The notes below the pieces were generated by a model, which was not told the origin of the DNA, did no database searches, and was given only the letters and a program-made list of their open reading frames with translations. Both the position numbers and the translations under genes were made by a program. From assembly GCA_033675545.1 (NCBI GenBank), contig JAWDGP010004696.1:1-64000 (forward strand): a DNA stretch of 64,000 nucleotides. Direction: 5' to 3'. The DNA is from Elysia crispata (Eukaryota; Mollusca; Gastropoda; Plakobranchidae). Below are positions 1 through 45,828 of the stretch, in pieces. Position 1 is the stretch's first letter. Each line of letters begins with the position of its first letter.

Positions 1-394
1 GTAGAAGCAGAAGTAGGACTAGTAGGAGTAAAGGTGGTGATGGTGGTGGTAGTAGTTATCATCATAGCTGCAGATTGAATTCACCATCGCAATAAAACAA
101 CAGACGCGGGTTCTGTACAAACAGTACAGTACACACAGCAATATCTTCCCAGCGGTATGCACAATTTATATGTCTTGATTTCAGTGTAACAAGATAACTT
201 TGCTGCTCTATGTACAATAGCACACTATCATTATATATGTGTATATATATATATGTTCATAAAATTACATAATCATCTATGATTCTAACATCATAATGTA
301 CATATGACAGGAAAAAATAAGGTTAAAAAAATTAAAACAAAATACAAAAAATATTTAACAACAACATAATTAGCAACAGCCGAGTCCACATGAC

Positions 395-403
395 TCAAGG
401 TCA
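395..403 (+). promoter_or_regulatory. NR5A-type response element TCAAGGTCA
   Basis: Perfect match to YCAAGGYCA, the monomer site bound by NR5A receptors. It is in the 3' flank of the NR5A gene. About two such matches are expected by chance in a window this size, so function is speculative. Confidence 0.25.
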
Positions 404-535
404 AATTTACGCTTGACTCTATTTTCAAAATCCTGGTAATTCGAAACGCTTTTTTGACTCGAGAGCAGTTCCACACACCCTCAGCTGAGCTATGAAGTAA
501 AATATGCCTTCACATTTTACTGCACATTGGTTTTT

Positions 536-591
<56 letters not shown>

Positions 592-600
592 GAGAGAGAG
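536..600 (+). repeat. (GA)n microsatellite
   Basis: About 65 bp of near-perfect GA dinucleotides in the NR5A 3' flank. Confidence 0.95.
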
Positions 601-1032
601 TTACCAAAGTGATGAAGAAAGCCACAATAAGCTACACATTCCTTTGTTCTCTCATTCGTTCGAACTTCTGATCCTCTCTCTCTCTAGATCTTATTCAACA
701 TAAAAGAGCAATTAAAAACCAACAAAATTTAATGCAAATAACAAGAGAAAGACTTATTGTATCAATATACAATTCTTTCTTCCAAGTTATACTACAGGCA
801 TAAAGAAAAAATCAGATATTTTGTAAGTTTTATAAAAACATAAACAACAATTAGAGAAATTGAAAAAACAAAAAAAACAAAAAAACAAAAACTTTTCTTA
901 AAAAAGCATAACTCGTATTTACAGAAACAAATTTTTTTTCTGTATCACATGTAGAGTTCTAGCTGAGGTCAACAAAATACAACATTCCTCTCGGAAGTAC
1001 CTCATTAAAATAATTGTATAAAAATGATGACA

Positions 1033-1041
1033 TGACCTTGA
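1033..1041 (-). promoter_or_regulatory. NR5A-type response element TCAAGGTCA
   Basis: TGACCTTGA on the plus strand, a perfect inverse match to YCAAGGYCA in the NR5A 3' flank. Chance occurrence is quite possible. Confidence 0.22.
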
Positions 1042-2917
1042 CATTGAACAAACTCTTTGGCGGTCTAGACCAGTCATCACCACACACGACGGATATAAAA
1101 AAAAATACCTCTCTCTCTCTTTATGCAACATAAGTTTTTATATTCCTACATCATATAACACAAACTCTGAAAACTTCAAATTTATAGTAATTTTTTAGAA
1201 TTATACTTACAAACAACCTATCCTCTACGAGAGGGGGAGAAAAAAACAATCTGTAGTTCAAAGATTTTCCAAGCTGTACTAAAAAAAAAATACCTGTTCT
1301 GATTTGGGAAATAACAAATTGCACTTGATGTTTTATGTACTTTTCAAGCCTTTTAAAAAATTCTTTAAAAAAAAAAAAAATTGAAGTTCCCTGGAAAAAG
1401 CAAATTTAGTTCTTTACACTGATCTCGACACTAGAATTCCTTGGTGCCAATTTATTCATTTCCAATTGTTGGCAGCAGCTCATAGTTTGGTTGTCTTTTG
1501 ACGGCTTTCTACAGTAGGTCACCAATATGTTAATATTAAACAGGAATAAAAATCAACATCAATACGCCCCTAGCCTTATCTAATCATAAACAACCAATAT
1601 AACAGCTCTTGTTCAGATACAATTACGATAAATTTGTTTTTGACCTCAAAGAGTGTCCAATATAGATGTTAAATCATGGATCCACTCTCTCTCTATATAT
1701 ATATTCTTTGTTAGAATGACTAAATATATGGATTTTACCACTTTCACTTCTTGATATTCTAACTTCCACTGCAGCAAACTTTGGTCATCGCGACACAAAA
1801 ACATACCTCACACAGAAGAGCTTTACTAATTTACAGGATGTAATTCAGAGGAGAGCTTGTAATCCGAACATGAACATTACTTAATAAAAATCATGGATAA
1901 CCCAAACCATTTGAAAGCCTCATTTACATTTTTTTTAACATATATGACCTACTTGTCTTATGTCAATTCCTCAATGATAAAATTTCACAAATTGATAAAC
2001 TGTAGAATTGAACCTGCTTTGAGCTGAGTGCAATGTGGCTGGTTGGCAAGAATACACATTTTATGTTTTACTCTCAGAGACAATGATTGATTATGTGCTG
2101 CCAGAGAAATTTGCAATAGAAAAGTCAAATATGAGAAATTTTCTCAAGGAAATTCTACCAAGAAACATCTTTTTTTTCTTCTTGTGAACCTTCTTGTCAC
2201 ATTATGCCTGACAGAAAGAAAAAGGAACAAAAGTTCTTGATGAAATCTTCCACGTTTACTAGCACTGAGACAAACATGTCATTTGAAGTCTCAATTTCTT
2301 ACAGGCATTACAAGGTTACATGTGACATTATCTGGCAGGTGAGTAGCAGCAGCTCAAGTGAACTAGAGGACCAAATTTATCTACCTGAAGGACCATAAAA
2401 CCAGATTAAACAATGCAGATAGTTCTTAGCTTTCTCATTCTTTGTGTCTCTCGCAGATTACAAAATGAGAAAACAAGATGGAACCCATAAATTGTGAGTG
2501 TATTTCGGAGGAAAAGTCTAAAAATAACCAAAAACCCAAGAGAGGTAGATCCCGATAACTCCTAAGTCCTCCTTAAAGAAAATTGGATGGGGAACTCCAC
2601 AAATACTTGAATTCTCAAACGCAAAATTGGTTCCAGATTGTTTTAGTTGTGGAAAGGTTTTGTTGAAGCTATTTGTATCTTGTATTCAAGCAATGTTCAA
2701 TTTAATTTTCATTAAAAAAATGTGCTGTTGTAACTTTTATCTTCTTGTTTCTAATTTTCCCCAGCTCTTAACAAATATGAACACAATGAAAGAAAAGAAC
2801 AATGAAGATTGTACTTAACAAGGAGGATGCATAAGATTCCGTTGTTACCCAAAGCAGTTGGAGGAAAATCAAAACCACACACTTGATTAGCCTAACACAA
2901 CAAAACAAACTTCATGA

Positions 2918-2923
2918 TTTATT
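2918..2923 (-). terminator. Candidate poly(A) signal AATAAA for the NR5A transcript
   Basis: AATAAA on the minus strand about 1.6 kb past the stop codon, followed within 10-30 nt by the GT-rich stretch GTTTGTTTTGTTGTGTTAGG. That is the arrangement expected of a cleavage/polyadenylation site. AATAAA is common in AT-rich DNA, so this is only a candidate. Confidence 0.35.
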
Positions 2924-3769
2924 TAATCCGCCTCTGACCATGAATGATTATGAGGGGAAAAAGTTTGTCATCTTGATGGCAGCCAGCCAAGTTAAAAAAA
3001 AAAAAAAAAAAAAAGAAACTTGAAAAGAACCCTGAAAGGAGTCCAAACATTCTGAAAAAAACTTTGCTCTGCCCATCTAACCATTCTTTCGCAACACTTC
3101 CATCTCAAAGAGTCTTCAGAATATCTGAAATCACAACCATCAAAGATCGATCAAAACATATCACGGAATAACCACGCACCACACTCAGGCAGGCAGTCCA
3201 GCTCTAGAAAACTGTGCAAGTCATGAAATACTGATGCTCTCCAACCTGACATATAAAATATGTGCATAGCGCAACAACTCCAAAAACAGGGTTACGAGGG
3301 TCGTAAACATGGAACAAGAAAGAAAAAATAGCAAAGAAGTCAATGCAACAGGCAAAAATGTACATCCAAGTGATAAAGTATAGAATCTGAACCCGTAGTC
3401 GCAGTCCTGTGATGAAATCTCACAGGATCTTCTTTCAAAGGCAGCTAGTTTGACAAGGTACCTTCGTGAATGTTCACATGAATAAAATTTTACAAAAAAA
3501 TTGATAGGATGCTTAACACAGTGATGACGAAGAAGTTTAAAGTGATGATCTCAAGTTAATGTTCATTTCCTTTACAATTGAAAACAAATTAGTTGATAGT
3601 TGTTTCTTTTGAACTTGGCTTAAGTTTAACCTTGCTTCATTAGACCAGTTTTCAAGCTTTTTGTTCAAACTGTATCACATTCAAATACCTGGCAAACGCT
3701 ATCAACTCTGAACCAGGTAATCCAATTTTTTCAAACAAATCTTATCAAGGGAGGAGATAAAAGATCACT

Positions 3770-3775
3770 TTTATT
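3770..3775 (-). terminator. Alternative candidate poly(A) signal AATAAA
   Basis: AATAAA on the minus strand about 760 nt past the NR5A stop, with a T/GT-rich stretch (TTTGTTTG) about 35 nt further on. It would give a shorter 3'UTR than the site at 2923. Both could be used. Confidence 0.3.
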
Positions 3776-4531
3776 TTTAAAAATCTACCAAAAAAAACAA
3801 CAAAAAAAAAAACACCAACAAAAAACAAACTACATTTTTAGTATAATGTAATATTGTTGTTAGCTCTACAGCTTTTCCTCTCCTCTATCAAAACTTACTC
3901 AATATACATCTTAAAGATCTGTTCCCAATTCCAGAACAAGTTCACATAGGCTGGAATTTAAACCTATTTTTTTGTTTGCTTTGCACTTAAGTTTGTTGAA
4001 GGCCATCAATGCTGTATTTTCATTATCACATAAGTCTACAAGCTTCCTTTAATAGACTTGATCAAAGCTGCACTCCTCCATCTGACGCTTCACTTTTGGG
4101 ATCTCTCTCTCTCTCTCAGCATCGAGTCAGGGCAAACTCTTTCCGCGGCCAGTTTTCTGATATATCACATACAGCCTGAAGTGTTGCCTTAACGACTTCA
4201 TAACTCTACAAGCAACATTTCTCAACTATTGCATACAGTTTCTTTCACCAGAAGCTTTTAATCTTAACATCAGTAAAGCTGCTTTATCTATCAAATTTAC
4301 CAGCTATCACACACAGTCTCTTGCCCTTTTTTGGAGCTGTCTAAACCGTGCACCAGCAAAGCCTATAGCCTGTTATATTCCTCTGCTATCACATACAGTC
4401 GGAGGCTCCCTCTCTATAAGAGCCTTTTCAACTGCATACAAGTCAAGCCACTTTGCTCGTCACATTTCACTGCTATCACAATACATTAAAATGCTGTCTG
4501 CAAAGTTCATAGATGCCATTTAAAGTTTCCA

Positions 4532-36600
<32,069 letters not shown>

Positions 36601-36627
36601 AACACAGATATAATAAAGGATTATTTA

Positions 36628-36800
36628 AGGCCTAAATGCACTCATATTCCTACTATTAAAATGTCCGGACCACAGTGAATTGGTTATCTGACAGCTGTTT
36701 TTGTTTACGGAAAATCCATTGAAGCTGCAATGAGCATTCTCTACGATTGCTGTTGTTTCTGGCAGGTCAATGCGCATGCGCCCAGAGAATGAAATGGGTC
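36628..36800 (-). promoter_or_regulatory. Probable NR5A proximal promoter with NRF-1 palindrome and CCAAT box
   Basis: TGCGCATGCGCC at 36771-36782 contains a perfect NRF-1 palindrome, about 170 bp upstream of the ATG. An inverted CCAAT box (ATTGG on the plus strand, about 36679-36683) lies between it and the ATG. No TATA box is evident. NRF-1 sites usually sit just upstream of TATA-less start sites, so a transcription start between the palindrome and the ATG is plausible. The start itself is inferred. Confidence 0.45.
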
Positions 36801-38844
36801 AAGCTGGTAGAGCGGTAAACAGAAAACGTCGAAAGGAACTTCTTGGTTAAGAATATTCCGATTGTTGGTACTAATATTGTCCAGTTTCAAATATGTTATT
36901 TTGAGAATCAGCATCCACAAAATATTTTGTACATTAGTGGCATTTATTATTGCAGGAAAAAACTGATATGGAAAACGTAAAACTTTTATAGGCACACACA
37001 TCCATCAGCCCTTTCGATTTTTGCCCATGTCAGTTTGTCTAACATGCAGTGTTGAGGCTAGTTTACAAAGGTCAATGAAAGTAAGGGACGTTATCGGAGA
37101 AATACTTCGATCATTACACTACATTAGCATAGTTTTGTGTCCCTTGCACTTTCTTGATACCCGTCCTCTAGTTGATAATAATAAAAAATAAATAAATAAT
37201 TGGGTAGAAGATTGTTTTGTGAAGTAAGAGCTTCATTCAACAAAGAACCTTCAACTTCCACCAGCGGACAGTAATAAAAGCCCATCAATTGCGACTCATT
37301 CATTGAGACCCACGTGAATGATTATCTAGTTGCTTGTTTAAACCACACAGCCTGGTCATTTCAACGTGATTTTAGTACAATACTCTCTAGGAAATGAAAT
37401 GATACCTTGACAAACAGGGCAGAGCTAGCAAGATGAGACACCTGGCTCTGGTCTCACCTGCGAACATGCATACATGCATACACGCAGTTCGAAGCTACTG
37501 AAAATATTAATGTGAACGCCTTACCTTACATCCACTTCATAGTTTTGCGTGGCCAATGTTTATCATAAGAATATTATAAAGAAGAGACCAAAGGACTACA
37601 GCCGATATCTCTTAATCTTTTGCCATGCATTACTGAAACAAGTCAAGTTATTTCAAGCAAAGAGGTTGAAATGTCTATTTGGAGCTAGACAGCCGTGACA
37701 TCTGCGTACTTCCGAATTCACGTCCATGTTTGCGTTGCGCGACAGCTCCATTAAGCACTGCATCGAGCAGTAGCTGGTCATTTATGGTGCGGTCGAGAGG
37801 TGAAAGTAGAGCAGCTAGTATGCGTTAGTATCATTTGCTGGATGTTTGTTTTAGGGTTGAAAAGTTAAAGAGAATTAGAGTTTGTTATAATCTCAATTCA
37901 CGGCCTTTGCGGTTGTGTAGAAAAAGTGAAAGAATTAGATAATCTGCTATACTTGTGAGTGAAATCAATCATTTATGAAAGAGAATGCTGTATTTTTTTT
38001 TTAAATATTTCGACCACAAAAGAATAACATCAAGTTTTCATTAAAATGATTTGACGGTAGAAAAAAAATGGCCTAAGCCCTGAATCAATGTAAAAAAAAA
38101 AAAAAACCAAAAAACAACAACTACAGACTGAACTGTTTTTTTTTCCTTTTATGATTGATTTCACAATTATTTGCGTGATTTAATACAGAGTTACATTTAG
38201 TGCACAGAGTATTTTCAGCACGAAGTTCTCGATGACTTCCAGTCTAGTCCATTGTTGATAACACGATGAGAAACCTCAGGTTTGAGAACTCTAAACATTC
38301 CTGTTTCCCATTTTACTACTCGCAAGATTTACCGCTCTGACCGAGACAGCTCTATTTAGTATAAAAAAATTTCCTAATTTGGCAGATTTCGACACAATCT
38401 ACTACTTATCGGAAATACCAGGTCCAGGGTATTGTTGACCACACATGTCCAGTCACGTGGACCTACTGTCCATAGTCGTGGTCATCCTCAGTAAACGTTT
38501 GTCGATATAAAAATTGAATAGAAGATCATGATGGGTTTTGCGCCTTTTTTTTTTGTAAGCTTAAACTTAAACTTAATTAGATTTTTTAAAATCAGTCTTA
38601 TTGGCAACGTTAATTCTTATCGGGTTTCACATTGTTGAATACAGCTTGGGTACCGTTTTATCAAAACAATTATTGGGGTGGATGTTGAAAAGGATTAAAA
38701 AAAAAAATAAATAGGCTATCTCTATCTTGGTTCTTATCAAAAGTGATTATACTAATTTAGATACAGTGGAGCTCCGAAATGATGACAAGTCTTGATCTTT
38801 TCATAAAGTATCGTTATAGCAAGGGTAGCTGTTATTCCCGCAAA

Positions 38845-38887
<43 letters not shown>

Positions 38888-39489
38888 GAGAATTTATCGT
38901 GATGAATGGGAGATAAGTGGTTTTCGAAAATCTTTGCTGTGAGTGAGATGCGCAGGTCTTGCATACCACACACAGCTTGCTGGACCACACGCTGTGTGAT
39001 ACCAAAACTCTGGTGACACTCTGCTGCTACTGATACTAGACCTAGACTATGCTGTAACGGGAGGGAACTGTGTAGGGAAACGGTACGAAAGCCTGCATCG
39101 CTTCTTTGTTTGTACGGCAGCAATGCAGGCAAGACAAAATGCTGGAGATTTTTTTTCTATGAAAAATTTTGGAGCTTCCTTTCCTTTGTACCCTCAGATC
39201 TAGTTGCCGTTATTACAGGGGGAACGCGGTATCGATACTCGTTAGAGCAGAAATAAATTGAATGACTTAAATAAAGGAAGAAACGGGGATTTTTAGATCT
39301 GACGTTATAGCAATGGTTGTCTCGATTTGAGGTGTTGTTAAATAGGGTTTCCACTGTATTGTAAAACAAATGTCATGTATTACTCCTTAAGACTATGCAT
39401 TTCACACATAGACTGGTTGTTTATGTTGTTGTGCTTCTAATAATGTTACTTTTATTGTTTTTTATGTCGTTTATTACCAATAAAAATGT
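36801..39489 (+). other. Upstream region of NR5A, no recognised gene
   Basis: AT-rich sequence with a perfect TA tract near 38850-38881 and only short unrecognised ORFs. Might contain distal 5' exons or enhancers. Confidence 0.4.
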
Positions 39490-40200
<711 letters not shown>

Positions 40201-40376
40201 TCTACCCTCTAGTACACGCGTGAGCTTCTGCTATGCCATATATGGACATACTCTACATGTCAACTTTCTGATAATATGAAACGTTTCCTGTATACGCATT
40301 TAGGTCGGTATAACCATGTCACTCACATTTATTGAGGATGTAATCCACGACAACCGCCTCCTCCTCCCTCCCAGCT

Positions 40377-40598
40377 ATGGCGTCGAAAGTGAGCCCTCCT
40401 CCTCCACATGACTCCGTCCCTCCTCCTCCTCCTCTTCCTCCTCCTCCTCCTCCGTTGATCATCAGTTCAGGCATAGCCACGCCCGTCTGGGCACCTGCAG
40501 GAGAAAGAGATGCGGAAACTTTTGATGTAGCCTATCCACAACAAAGGAGGGATTTCTATCCCAGGTTTTCGTTTTGCACAACATACCGCCCCCGTCAG
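40377..40598 (+). other. Speculative protein-coding first exon
   Basis: ATG at 40377 in a good context (G at -3 and +4) opens 74 codons: a Pro-rich start from a CCT-repeat stretch, then the non-repetitive VWAPAGERDAETFDVAYPQQ and a short tail, ending at CAG|GTAAGC, a strong donor, in phase 0. The non-repetitive half lacks the low complexity of nearby frames. No homologue recognised and no downstream exon identified, so chance is quite possible. Confidence 0.2.
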
Positions 40599-40627
40599 GT
40601 AAGCTTGGGTACGTGGAGCATACAGGA

Positions 40628-41795
40628 TCGACGGTTTTCGTGGGGTAGGAGCACGCGTCTAGGATGGTCAGTTTTCGTGGGGTAGGAGTACGCGTCTAGG
40701 ATGGTCAGTTTTTGTGGGATAGGAGTACGCGTCTAGGATGGTCAGTTTTTGTGGGGTAGGAGTACGCGTCTAGGATGGTCAGTTTTTGTGGGGTAGGAGT
40801 ACGTGTCTAGGATGGTCAGTTTTTGTGGGGTAGGAGTACGCGTCTAGGATGGTCAGTTTTTGTGGGGTAGGAGTACGCGTCTAGGATGGTCAGTTTTTGT
40901 GAGGTAGGAGTACGCGTCTAGGATGGTCAGTTTTCGTGGGGTAGGAGCACGCGTCTAGGATAGTCAGTTTTCGTGGGGTAGGAGCACGCGTCTAGGATGG
41001 TCAGTTTTCATGAGGTAGGAGTACGCGTCTAGGATGGTCAGTTTTTGTGGGGTAGGAGCACGCGTCTATTATGGTCAGTTTTCATGGGGTAGGAGCACGC
41101 GTCTAGGATTGTCAGTTTTCGTGGGGTAGGAGCACGCGTCTTGGATGGTCAGTTTTCATGAGGTAGGAGCACGCGTCTAGGATGGTCAGTTTTTGTGGGG
41201 TAGGAGCACGCGTCTAGGATGGTCAGTTTTCGTGGAGAAGGAGCACGCGTCTAGGATGTTCAGTTTTCGTGGGGTAGGAGCACGCGTCTAGGATGGTCAG
41301 TTTTCGTGGGGTAGGAGCACGCGTCTAGGATGGTCAGTTTTCGTGGGGTAGGAGCACGCGTCTAGGATGGTCAGTTTTCGTGGGGTAGGAGCACGCGTCT
41401 AGGATGGTCAGTTTTCATGGGGTAGGAGCACGCGTCTAGGATGGTCAGTTTTCGTGGGGTAGGAGCACGCGTCTAGGATGGTCAGTTTTCGTGGAGAAGG
41501 AGCACGCGTCTAGGATGTTCAGTTTTCGTGGGGTAGGAGCACGCGTCTAGGATGGTCAGTTTTCGTGGGGTAGGAGCACGTGTTTAGGATGGTCAGTTTT
41601 GGTGGAGTAGGAGCACGCGTCTAGGATGGTCAGTTTTCGTGGGGTAGGAGCACGCGTCTAGGATGATCAGTTTTCGTGGGGTAGGAGCACGCTACTAGGA
41701 TGGTCAGTTTTCGTGGGGCAGGAGCACGCGTCTAGGATGGTCAGTTTTCGTGGGGTAGGAGCACGCGTCTAGGATGGTCAGTTTTGTTGGGGTAG
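40628..41795 (+). repeat. 37-bp minisatellite, about 31 copies
   Basis: Unit 'gatggtcagttttcgtgggg' plus 'taggagcacgcgtctag'. Copies in the first 300 bp mostly carry ttttTgtgg and gagTacgcg; later copies mostly carry ttttCgtgg and gagCacgcg. Most units contain the CpG palindrome ACGCGT. Confidence 0.97.
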
Positions 41796-43577
41796 TGAGT
41801 TTTGACAGGGCTTTTAACCTTTTTTTTACATTTATGACTATGAGGCAACGGTTTGATGGTGTCTAATGGAAGGAATTTTTTGTCCCTCTAGCAGCATTAA
41901 ACCTCGGTCAAAATTTATAGATCGACCCTTCATAAGATTCACAGGCATTTTGTACGTAAACTTAGCTTAAGTTCTATACATAAGATAAGCTGCACAAACT
42001 TCCATTATAGAAAGAAAACCCGCCCCTCCCCCATAAATAACCATGAACGAAATACACCATGACGGAGTTGTTCTACATAAACTTATCCAATAGAGCATGT
42101 CGTGTTTAAACCAGCTGGTGAATCAGAGAGTCAAAAGAGGGCAAGCGACACATTAAACATTTAAAACAAAAAATCTTTTAAAAAAAACGCTTCTAGCTCC
42201 ATCTTCTTAGGTCCATGAGGAATTTCAGAGATGAAAAAAATAATTTTTTGTTTTTTAAACAGAAATGGATGCCTATCTTATTAGCTAACCTTCACCATTT
42301 TAAGGATAACCTTTTTTAGCCAATAGTATTTCTGGAAAAATAAACAAAACTACACACACCCAATCAGTGTTCCAGAAACCAAAATTCACGGGTTACCACG
42401 TTCTGCTGTAGGATTTCTAAAAACAGTGACCACAAAACAGTATTCGCTTGAAAGGTAATAGCAGATTTTTATCTAACGTGTTTCTCGGTCTTTTCTTTTC
42501 TTTTCTTTTTTTTTTCAGATTGGATCAATCAGGTCTTCAAGTGGAAGCTCTATACAAATTATGATTAAAATTTTAAGCTTTACAAATGGGAAAAAATAGA
42601 AACCGCGAAAAATTGATCTTTTTATTTGGTGGAAAATACAGAAAACAAATATTGCGTGAAAGCCGTCTGTGTAATCGAAGTTTTTTTCATGGAAAAAATA
42701 GTATTGATTCTCGTGACAGTACTGTTGTTTCCTCATAATAAATTTATTGTTCATTTTAAACTGTTGTAAATTCTATTCTATCTACTAAAGTATTAATTTA
42801 CTGAACACGAAAAAACCCCAGCGAATGAAATCGAAGTCAGATGAGGCACAATCTGTCCGAAATCCCTGGAATACTATAATTGCAAAATGAGTCTTTGGCC
42901 AGTATTGATGAATTCTTAGGAAGTTGACGATACTTATATTGTAACTCATAACGAAACACCAGCTTAATTTGATCGTCGGAACGTTATTTTAGGTTTATTA
43001 ATGCGGGCTTAGATGTAAACTTTGGAAATACTCTTTGGCCGAAACACTGAATTGAAACAATATTCGGAAAAAAAAAATCCAACCATTTTCATGTAGAGAG
43101 AATCATGAAGATCAATAATGAAATAACTTACGGCAAATGGTGGAAAAACAAACCACGAAAAAAGTAGAAACGCTCAATGTTTTAGCAACAGAACAGTTTA
43201 GAAAACTCTGACACTTCATTTCAAGTCTAATTTAACGACGCAAAATTATGAGAAAATAAGTTCTTTAAATATCATCGTTTTATTTTGATTGACTGAAAAA
43301 ATAAAACAAAAAAGAAAGAAATGGCAAATGATTTTTTTTACTCATACCCTGATATTACTAAGCTAAAATGCCGTGCCATCTAGGCTTATAACTTAACACG
43401 CATACACTGGGAAAGTTTAATCGGAAATATTTTCATAACGAGAAATAATCACTTCTGCGTATGCCAGTTGTCACTTTTCAAGCCATTTTGCCAACCTGCC
43501 TGATCTTATTCTACGGTATATTAGTTTGCGATCAAATTAATTTCACAAAAGAATTTTTTAGTCCGACATGCTTCTGA
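41796..43577 (+). other. AT-rich region, nothing recognised
   Basis: No ORF over 80 codons of recognisable character and no tandem array. Confidence 0.5.
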
Positions 43578-43860
43578 AAAAAAATTATCCCCTTCATTTC
43601 CAGAGCAACCGAAACAGACTATTACGGTAGTCTTAATCTCGTGCCAAAAAAAAAAAATTATCCCCTTCATTTCCAGAGGAACCGAAACAGACTATTACGG
43701 TAGTCTTAATCTCGTGCCAAAAAAAAAAAAATTATCCCCTTCATTTCCAGAGGAACCGAAACAGACTATTACGGTAGTCTTAATCTCCTGCCAAAAAAAA
43801 TTATCCCCTTCATTTCCAGAGCAACCGAAACAGACTATTACGGTAGTCTTAATCTCCTGC
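43578..43860 (+). repeat. 69-74-bp tandem repeat with A-run and hairpin, 4 copies
   Basis: Each unit is an A-run (about 8-12) followed by 'ttatccccttcatttccaga' and AGACTA-TTACGG-TAGTCT, a 6-bp stem with a 6-nt loop. Units begin near 43585, 43658, 43732 and 43801; spacing differs mainly through A-run length. Confidence 0.95.
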
Positions 43861-45519
43861 AAAAAAAAAATAATTACTTCTTAGAAGGAAAAGACAAAGT
43901 AGGCCATTTATAGTAAGAATTCTGCCAATCTCTTAAGGCAACAGTTTTAGAATATTTTTATTTCAAGTGTTGTCACCCATATAGCATAATTATGTTACTT
44001 ATCAATTTGATATGATTCACCTTCTACAAAAAAAACATTTCATATTTTCTCTTGTTTTAACAGTAATGTTAGTAGATTTGAATTGGTAAACCAGGTCGCA
44101 AAACACCCACGATAAAAGTTATAAAAACGAACTGTTTAAAGTTAACATTACCTTCACCATCGAATAACACCGTCTTTTGTTTTAACTCTTCGCATGCAGA
44201 AGGGACAAAAATATTCTTCTTTTTTTTTTTTTTTTATTAAATACGTCACTTTTTGTAGAGCGGTTGTAAATAAGTCAAACTTTTAACGCTAGTCATGTGA
44301 CGGTAACTAGTGAAAGGGTTGAAAGACAAATTACTATAAATACAAATAACAATGATCACCATTGTTTATATAGGAGCTATATCTTGGGTTTGAAAATATT
44401 CAGCCCTGTGTTAATTTTTAATTTAAAAAAATCTGAAATTAAAAAGACGATTCAAGCTCGGAAATAGCATGAAACAATACAACCAAAGATTAAAATATCA
44501 ATAAAATGATTTCAATTTACTTGCTGTTTAGTTTGTTTCTTCACTGTAAGCCATTATTTTTCCTCAAGTCCTAAGTAACAATTTTTATATAATACTGTGT
44601 ATCAGTTTATCCTGCGCTTTTCCTATCAATCGAAAGTTTCCTCTAAATGCTATTAAAGCTGCCATAGGTACAAATATAAGTTCGTTGAGGTATGGCTTTT
44701 GGGAATTCATTGCTGCTTTTTATTTGTACCTATACACCAATGACAGTTTAAAATAATACATGAAAAATCGGATTTTTCCAGCAAATTATCTAACTACGTA
44801 TTTAACTATTGAAGTCGTTAGTACCTTGCTGTAAGCGATTCTTTTGATTGTATTATTTCAAACTCTTCTTGTCCCTAGATTTTAACACGTCCGCACTCAC
44901 ACATGATTTTTACCTGTATTTACAGGCATAGATTTCTTGGCGTGGCCTCGAATGTTCTGAACTTGGACGAAATAAAATAGTGGCGGAAAAGTTTTCAATA
45001 ATGAAACACAATAACAAGCTAGAGATCTAGAAGGCAAAATCTTAAGGATAATTATAAAACAATAAAGATTCATCTTGAAAAAAAAACTGAGTGCCAAATA
45101 GATATTTTTAACGCCAATTAAGATACTGTCAATATTTACGGTTATACTGTATTGCGCTCTTCGATTAAAAATTAGATTTACTCAAGATCTGAAAATCAAT
45201 GGTATTTATTCTTGATCTATTCAACTCTCTGCATTAAGGCTCGCTGTTAGAAACAAATTGCTGCCTCTCAAGCAATCTATGAATGTTTAGGTTTGACGAC
45301 ACTATCACAACAGTTTGATTAAGATTCATATCGACTCCTTTATATTTTCAAGTTGTTTTTTTTTATATAGTTTTTTTACTTGCTGTTTTCTTCTGGTTTT
45401 GTTAATTTTTTGGGGGGTCAGAAGAATACTAAGCAGATTTAAAGCAGACTTATCTACAAACTTTTAATCTTTATATTCATTTCATTGGACTGTCATAGTT
45501 ACAAGGAAAATAAATTAGA
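43861..45519 (+). other. AT-rich region, nothing recognised
   Basis: No recognisable ORF, array or RNA gene. Confidence 0.5.
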
Positions 45520-45520
45520 A

Positions 45521-45716
45521 CAACCACAACAGCAGCAGCAGCAACTACAAGAACAACAACAACAACAACAAAAACAACAATAGAAACAACAACAGCAATA
45601 GCAGCAGCAATAACAACAAGAACAGCAGCAGCAATAACAACAACAACAGCAACAACAACAGAAGCAGCAGCAACAACAGCAACATCAACAACAACAACAG
45701 AAGCAGCATCAACAGC

Positions 45717-45749
<33 letters not shown>

Positions 45750-45782
45750 AACAACATCAACAACAACAGCAGCAGCAGCAGC

Positions 45783-45828
<46 letters not shown>

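Larger units (their letters stand above)
1..4531 (-). other. NR5A 3'UTR and downstream flank, no recognised gene
   Basis: AT-rich sequence with many A and T runs and degenerate GTA/GTG trinucleotides at 1-57. It holds a GA tract near 536-600 and short CT runs at 680 and 4100. The only ORFs are under 75 codons and unrecognisable. It has far fewer satellites than the large intron. Two perfect NR5A-type half-sites occur (395-403 and 1033-1041). The proximal part is probably 3'UTR. Confidence 0.5.

Noticed and set aside
2204..2398. Plus-strand ORF followed by a perfect GTGAGT donor near 2339
   Set aside because: Lies in the probable 3' flank/UTR of NR5A on the opposite strand, with unrecognisable sequence. 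One good donor motif is expected by chance.
40628..41795. CRISPR-like array
   Set aside because: Units are contiguous 37-bp repeats with no unique spacers, in a eukaryotic intergenic region. The other arrays fail for the same reason.
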